From an uncultured Acidobacteriota bacterium (GTDB taxonomy: Bacteria; Acidobacteriota; JAAYUB01): DNA of 29,768 nt. The notes beneath the pieces were generated by a model. The model ran no database searches. It saw only the letters and a list, made by a program, of their open reading frames with translations, and was not told the origin of the DNA. Position 1 is the first letter of the stretch. Every line of letters starts with the position of its first letter. The stretch is from the NCBI GenBank assembly GCA_937925645.1, contig CALAMB010000104.1, positions 1 to 29,768 of the forward strand, given 5' to 3'. This document shows, in pieces, positions 25,884 to 29,768 of the stretch. Made by a program: the position numbers and the translations under genes.

Positions 25884-27869
25884 CTACTCCAGCTGGATCA
25901 CGTAGCTGCCGGCCGCCTTGTCGTGCAGCGCCTGCTGGGCCGGATTGTTCAGGGCGAAGAACCAGCCGATCGCGAACGCCCAGACCAGCGTCCGCAGGGC
26001 GCCGTTCTTCAGCCCGATGGGATTGCCCTGCTTGTCGATCACGGCCAGGCTCAGCAGCCGCTTGCCGATGGAGCGGCCCAGCACGCCGTTCGTGAAAGTG
26101 AGGTACATGAAGGGGAGGAGCACGGCGCCGAGCAGGCTCATCAGCAGCGGGAAGAGCCCGTCTCCTTCGCCGGCGCTGAGGCCCAGCGCGATGCTGCCCA
26201 GCATGCTGAGCAAGCCGGTGATGACCAGATCGATGATCACGGCGATCACCCGCTTAATCGGCGCGGCCGGCTGGAAGCTGGCCAGCGCGTCGGTTCCGCC
26301 CAGGCGCACCTTGTCCCGCGCCATCTTGAAGGAGTTGCGGAAGTAGGGGACCGCGCCCAGCTCGGCCCATTTGGCCTCGCCCTTCCGGATCAGGTCGGTG
26401 GCCAGGACGCTGCCGCCGAGAATCCACTCCTCGATGGTCCGCATGTCAAGGTTCTCGTAAAGCTCGTCTCCGATTTTCACCGACCAGACCTTGTCGTCCC
26501 AGGCCGAGGTCAGGCCGTCGGAGGGCTCTTTCGACTCCGCCTTGCCGCCGGCGGGCGTCTCGCCGCCCGCGGCCGGGGCCAGACCCGAACCCGAACCCGG
26601 ATCGGCCGGCGTCTCCGCCAGCGGCGGCGCGTAGGCGGTGGCGGGCTTCTCGTCGGGCAGTTCCTTGAGCCGGATCTCGATCCTGGACTCGGCGGGTGCT
26701 TCCAACTCGCCGGGCCCGCTGAACGTGGCGTCGGCGGGCATGAGTTCCATGAAGCAGTTGGGGCAGACCTTTTCGGAACCCGTCACGGTGCCGCAGGACG
26801 GACAGACCGCCTCCTGGCCCGAGGGCTTGGTATGGAAGACGTCGGCGATGATGTTGGCGGAATCGAGAATGTCCGTGACGGACTCCTTCAATTCGTTGTC
26901 GAGCACCGCCGGACCTTGCGGTTCGGCGGCTTTGGCGACCGCCGCCTTGTCCGGGGTGATCGCCTTGAAAAAGTCGTCGTCCAGTTCGGCGGACGGCGCG
27001 GCGCCGGCCGCCGCCGCCGGCGGCCCGATGATGGCGGCGAGCGCGTCTTCCACGGGCGGCTGGCCGGCGGCTGCCGGGGCCGCGGCCGGTTCGGCCGGGG
27101 CGGCCGCCGTCGGGCCGAGGATCCCTTCCAGGTCAAGGTCCAGGGCGCCCGGTTCGGCCATCCCGGCGGGTTGGTCCTTGGACTTGAACTCGCCGGTGGA
27201 GCCCAGGAGCAGGTCCCCCTGCCGGGCCGCCAGGTTGGTGCCGGTGGCGGACAGGAAGCGCGCGAGCTGCGTGTCGATCTCCGGCGGCCGCTGCACCTGG
27301 AACTGGTGGCTGCAGGTGGGGCATTTGGTGCGGACAGGGTTGACCGGCAGTTTGCCCGCCTCGATCCAGATGAATTTCTTGCAGCCGTCGCAGCGGATGG
27401 GCACCTTGTCGCGGACCATCACGAAAAAGGACGCGATGTGTTTCTGCACCGAGAACGCGTCGAGACAGTGGATCTGTTTGCCGTGCAGGAAGCGGTACGT
27501 CTCTTCGTTCATGGCGACGATCCGGCCGTTGGCGATGAGCTCGGAGATCACGTGCCGGACGTTCTGGTCGATGTTGCGGCTGGGGAAGCGGAATTCGTTG
27601 GCGGAAAGGGATGAGAACGGGGCGCGGATGAGCATGGGAAACCCCACGACACCCAGGTCGATGTATCGCTCGCCGGTCTCGAACTCGCCGCGGGCATACG
27701 CGGAGATGAAGTTGATGTTGGCGTAGGGAATGTCGAACATCCGGTCCACCCGGATGTCTTGGGGGCGCGGGCTGATCCACTTGGCGTAGTGGTGCTTCAC
27801 CTCCGGACCCGTCGGCGCGGGGTGCGGCTTGACGATGTAGATTTTGTCCATCAGTCGCTCGAGGCTCAT
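25884..27869 (-). CDS. Multidomain protein: two zinc ribbons, GYF-like domain and RDD membrane domain
   Basis: This 661-residue protein has AAGGA 7 nt before its ATG at 27869. The N-terminal domain (1-155) is unrecognised. Zinc ribbon 1 follows (Cys160, Cys163, Cys183, Cys186), then a long Ala/Pro-rich linker (about 250-325). Zinc ribbon 2 comes next (Cys356, Cys359, Cys369, Cys372), then a second disordered linker (about 390-455). A domain resembling GYF_2/DUF4339 spans about 461-512 (WSVKIGDELYENL, TIEEWILGG). The RDD domain spans about 535-660, with three membrane helices and the GRSIGKRLLSLAVID and HDKAAGS motifs. The soluble part is probably cytoplasmic. It meets the ABC gene tail to tail with only 6 nt between stops. 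Function unknown; a membrane-tethered sensing or scaffold role is a guess. Confidence 0.85.
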   Translation of the reverse strand: MSLERLMDKIYIVKPHPAPTGPEVKHHYAKWISPRPQDIRVDRMFDIPYANINFISAYARGEFETGERYIDLGVVGFPMLIRAPFSSLSANEFRFPSRNIDQNVRHVISELIANGRIVAMNEETYRFLHGKQIHCLDAFSVQKHIASFFVMVRDKVPIRCDGCKKFIWIEAGKLPVNPVRTKCPTCSHQFQVQRPPEIDTQLARFLSATGTNLAARQGDLLLGSTGEFKSKDQPAGMAEPGALDLDLEGILGPTAAAPAEPAAAPAAAGQPPVEDALAAIIGPPAAAAGAAPSAELDDDFFKAITPDKAAVAKAAEPQGPAVLDNELKESVTDILDSANIIADVFHTKPSGQEAVCPSCGTVTGSEKVCPNCFMELMPADATFSGPGELEAPAESRIEIRLKELPDEKPATAYAPPLAETPADPGSGSGLAPAAGGETPAGGKAESKEPSDGLTSAWDDKVWSVKIGDELYENLDMRTIEEWILGGSVLATDLIRKGEAKWAELGAVPYFRNSFKMARDKVRLGGTDALASFQPAAPIKRVIAVIIDLVITGLLSMLGSIALGLSAGEGDGLFPLLMSLLGAVLLPFMYLTFTNGVLGRSIGKRLLSLAVIDKQGNPIGLKNGALRTLVWAFAIGWFFALNNPAQQALHDKAAGSYVIQLE

Positions 27870-27896
27870 AGGCGGTCCTTGGGGAAATTTGGAAAA

Positions 27897-27925
27897 ATTA
27901 TAACAAATCCGTCCGGCCGCGACAA
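27897..27925 (-). promoter_or_regulatory. Sigma70-type promoter for the zinc-ribbon/RDD gene
   Basis: On the minus strand, TTGTCG (27925-27920, 4 of 6) and a perfect TATAAT (27902-27897) are spaced by 17 nt. The predicted start near 27890 gives a leader of about 20 nt that includes the AAGGA ribosome site. It lies in the 75-nt gap after the coiled-coil gene. Confidence 0.7.
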
Positions 27926-27944
27926 CAGCGCCGACGGACGCCCG

Positions 27945-29702
27945 TCACAACTCCTTCTTTTCAAAGTGCAGGCGGCGGGTGGGGGTCGCTGGAGCTTCCG
28001 GCGGCAGGTGCCGGAGGCGGCGCCGGTGGATGAGGAAGAAGGGAAGGGCGATGAGCAGCCCCGCCGCCAGGCCGATTCCCAGCGGCACCGGTTGGAAATA
28101 CTCGAACAGGGTGCGCTCCACCGTGGGATAAGGGATGAGAATCGGCAGATCGAAGAGCGGCAGCGGCTCCGCTTCGATGGACGAGTGGAAGCGGAACACG
28201 AGGTCCGCGTCCTGGCCGGCCGGCGGGACGATTTCCCAGACCCACAGATCGGTGTTGTCACGCTCGGGCGACTGGATCTGGCGGAGCTCGAGTTGGGCGG
28301 TCCGTTTTTCCACGGTGAACGCGAGCTGGGGAAAATCCTTCAGGTGCTTGAGGAGCAGGGCCAGGTCGGGATCCTGCCGGGGGTCCAGCTCCCGGGCCGG
28401 GCGCATCGCGGCGGCCAGGGTGAGGCGCTGCGGCCGGCCGGCTGCCAGCGCCACCGGGGCCGTGATCTCGACGGCGCCCAGCGGCAGGTCCTTGAGCCGG
28501 ACCTCCATGCGGTACGACTGTTCGCCGGCCTTCTTGGAGCGGTTCACCCGGAAGCTGAGCACCTGCCGCGAGAGGAGTTTCGACTGGATCACGTTCTTGT
28601 CGTGCTGCAACTGGAACATTTCCCGGGCCAGGTCCTTGTCCTTGGTGGCCAGCACCTGAAGTTGGCGCGACAGAGTATTTTTTTCGGTCTGCGCGGCGGT
28701 CAGACTGCGGGTCAATTCCGCCTGGGTGTTCTCGAGCCGGGCGTTGGTCGCCTCCATCTCCTGCACGCGGGACTGGTACGCCCGGTTGCCGGCGGAGAGC
28801 TGCACGTAGGCGCCGGCCAGCGCCTTCAGGCGTTCCGCGGCCGGCGTCGCCGGCGCCGTCTGCAGTCCGGCCTCGGTGCAGGCGGCCCGGATGGCCCGCT
28901 CCAGCGTCTGCGCCTCCGCCTCGGCGCGGGCCAGTTGCTTTTTGATCTCGGCCTCGGCGTTCTGTTGCAGGCGGATTCGCTCGCGCAGGTCCTTGCCGGC
29001 CGAATCGAGGACGCCTTTCTCCTGTTGCAGGGCGTTGAGCCGGGCCTGGATGGCGTTCTTCTCCCGCTCCAGGGCCGCCACTTGCCCGGACAGTTCCTCG
29101 ACGCGGGCGCCGGTGGACTGGAGGTCGCGCCACAGCGCCTTGCCCACCGGATTGGCGCGGGTGACAATCTCGTGCACGCCCTGGGCGGGCATGTCGGCGG
29201 TCTTGGCTTCCGTCTCGACGAAGCCGGCGTACTGGTCCTCGATGTACTCGCGCTTGGCTGACTCGATCTCGGTGTAACTGAGGCCGGTGGTGAAAAACTT
29301 GGCCAGCACCTGGTGGAACTCTTCGCCGGGCGGGCGGTCGTCCAGCGGCACGGGGAACTGGAAACGGATTTCGGCCTGCTGGCGCAGGTCCAGGGAAATG
29401 AGCTTGAGACGCATCTCCCGGCTGCCGAAATTGACGTCGGTGATCCGCACCTGCTGCCCGACGCCGAAGGCCGTGGGGCCGCCGCTTTCGGTGGTCAGCC
29501 GATAATGGCTTCCCGAGACGAACGCCTTGACGGTCCCCGCGGGCAGGGGGACTTTCAGGAACAGCGTCTTGTTTTGAAACCGCTGGACGAAGGCGGGTTT
29601 CCAGCTGTCACCGGATTGGGCGGCAATCGCACCGGTGGCGGCCAGTCCGATCAGCAGGACGATCCATGCGCGGAGCCGACAGTTCGCATTCACCGGGGGC
29701 AT
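27945..29702 (-). CDS. Exported coiled-coil protein with C-terminal membrane anchor, function unknown
   Basis: This protein has up to 585 residues. Residues about 10-28 form a signal peptide (RAWIVLLIGLAATGAIAAQ). Next come a beta-rich domain (about 35-120) and a helical stretch. Two long coiled coils span about 188-275 and 288-378, rich in Glu, Gln, Lys and Leu heptads. A second beta-rich domain (about 380-510) and one membrane helix (541-559) follow, before a basic tail. The layout suggests a periplasmic body anchored by its C-terminus to the inner membrane. The ATG at 29702 overlaps the -10 box of the best promoter. If that promoter is used, the in-frame GTG at 29693, at or next to the predicted transcript start, would be the real start and the mRNA leaderless. 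I recognise no family. Confidence 0.8.
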   Translation of the reverse strand: MPPVNANCRLRAWIVLLIGLAATGAIAAQSGDSWKPAFVQRFQNKTLFLKVPLPAGTVKAFVSGSHYRLTTESGGPTAFGVGQQVRITDVNFGSREMRLKLISLDLRQQAEIRFQFPVPLDDRPPGEEFHQVLAKFFTTGLSYTEIESAKREYIEDQYAGFVETEAKTADMPAQGVHEIVTRANPVGKALWRDLQSTGARVEELSGQVAALEREKNAIQARLNALQQEKGVLDSAGKDLRERIRLQQNAEAEIKKQLARAEAEAQTLERAIRAACTEAGLQTAPATPAAERLKALAGAYVQLSAGNRAYQSRVQEMEATNARLENTQAELTRSLTAAQTEKNTLSRQLQVLATKDKDLAREMFQLQHDKNVIQSKLLSRQVLSFRVNRSKKAGEQSYRMEVRLKDLPLGAVEITAPVALAAGRPQRLTLAAAMRPARELDPRQDPDLALLLKHLKDFPQLAFTVEKRTAQLELRQIQSPERDNTDLWVWEIVPPAGQDADLVFRFHSSIEAEPLPLFDLPILIPYPTVERTLFEYFQPVPLGIGLAAGLLIALPFFLIHRRRLRHLPPEAPATPTRRLHFEKKEL

Positions 29703-29729
29703 TGTATCAAAAGGCTTGGGGGATGTTAA
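29701..29729 (-). promoter_or_regulatory. Promoter overlapping the start codon of the coiled-coil gene
   Basis: On the minus strand, TTAACA (29729-29724, 5 of 6) and TACAAT (29706-29701, 5 of 6) are spaced by 17 nt. The last two bases of the -10 box are the A and T of the ATG at 29702. Transcription would begin near 29694, next to the in-frame GTG at 29693. Confidence 0.5.
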
Positions 29730-29744
29730 TGGAAATGATACAAT
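29716..29744 (+). promoter_or_regulatory. Possible divergent promoter toward the right edge
   Basis: TTGGGG (29716-29721, 3 of 6) and TACAAT (29739-29744, 5 of 6) are spaced by 17 nt and point out of the window. The -35 box is poor. It overlaps the minus-strand promoter, and the two -10 boxes lie in the arms of an 8-nt inverted repeat. Confidence 0.3.
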
Positions 29745-29768
29745 CCGCCGGTTGGAAGGCTTGAACCA

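Larger units (their letters stand above)
29701..29744. repeat. 8-nt inverted repeat spanning the divergent promoter region
   Basis: ATTGTATC (29701-29708) and GATACAAT (29737-29744) are exact reverse complements separated by 28 nt. Each contains a TACAAT hexamer on one strand. Either it reflects two -10 boxes in mirror image or it is a binding site for a dimeric regulator. Confidence 0.4.

Overview
The window is a GC-rich bacterial chromosome segment made almost entirely of housekeeping genes. I see no phage, insertion sequence, CRISPR array or rRNA. Gene content (split complex I operon, HU/IHF-MerR-tRNA-surE-pcm block, DUF177-rpmF-plsX-fab block followed by etfBA) and the lineage-specific unknown protein at 7530-8276 suggest Acidobacteriota or a nearby deep-branching Gram-negative phylum. 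That placement is inference from gene content, not a phylogeny.

Layout. (1) Positions 1-7366, minus strand: the membrane-arm genes of complex I in the order nuoJ, K, L, M, N, starting from a strong sigma70-like promoter at 7436-7465. Downstream of them lies a truncated NtrC-type response regulator (1-1278) that lacks most of the residues needed for phosphorylation and for sigma54 activation. (2) Positions 7476-12678, plus strand: an unknown coiled-coil/Ig-like protein, argS, two small exported helical proteins overlapping by 4 nt, and the ribosome-assembly GTPase der. (3) Positions 12693-16015, plus strand: an HU/IHF-MerR pair, tRNA-Pro(GGG)-surE-pcm, then tRNA-Pro(CGG)-acyP-apt. (4) Positions 16057-25877, plus strand: tRNA-Arg(CCT), a membrane-anchored repeat protein, then yceD-rpmF-plsX-acyl-CoA dehydrogenase-fabD-fabG-acpP-fabF-etfB-etfA and a Mla-type ABC ATPase. 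These run closely spaced and probably form one long membrane-lipid operon. (5) Positions 25884-29702, minus strand: a multidomain zinc-ribbon/GYF-like/RDD membrane protein and an exported coiled-coil protein with a C-terminal membrane anchor, each with its own promoter.

How the parts work together. nuoJ-N encode the proton-pumping half of NADH dehydrogenase; the peripheral-arm genes are not here. The fab block makes acyl-ACP, PlsX passes acyl groups to phospholipid synthesis, and the MlaF-like ATPase would act on lipid trafficking. The acyl-CoA dehydrogenase and its electron acceptor EtfAB are built into this block, with the dehydrogenase where fabH commonly sits. Three tRNA genes each have their own promoter and lie 10-36 nt upstream of a protein gene without a visible terminator, so the tRNAs probably form the 5' ends of mRNAs.

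No gene-free stretch exceeds 300 bases. The longest is 1279-1527 (249 nt), which holds a promoter and a pair of near-identical 17-nt repeats. Long open frames opposite nuoL, nuoM and nuoN and elsewhere are composition shadows and were left out.
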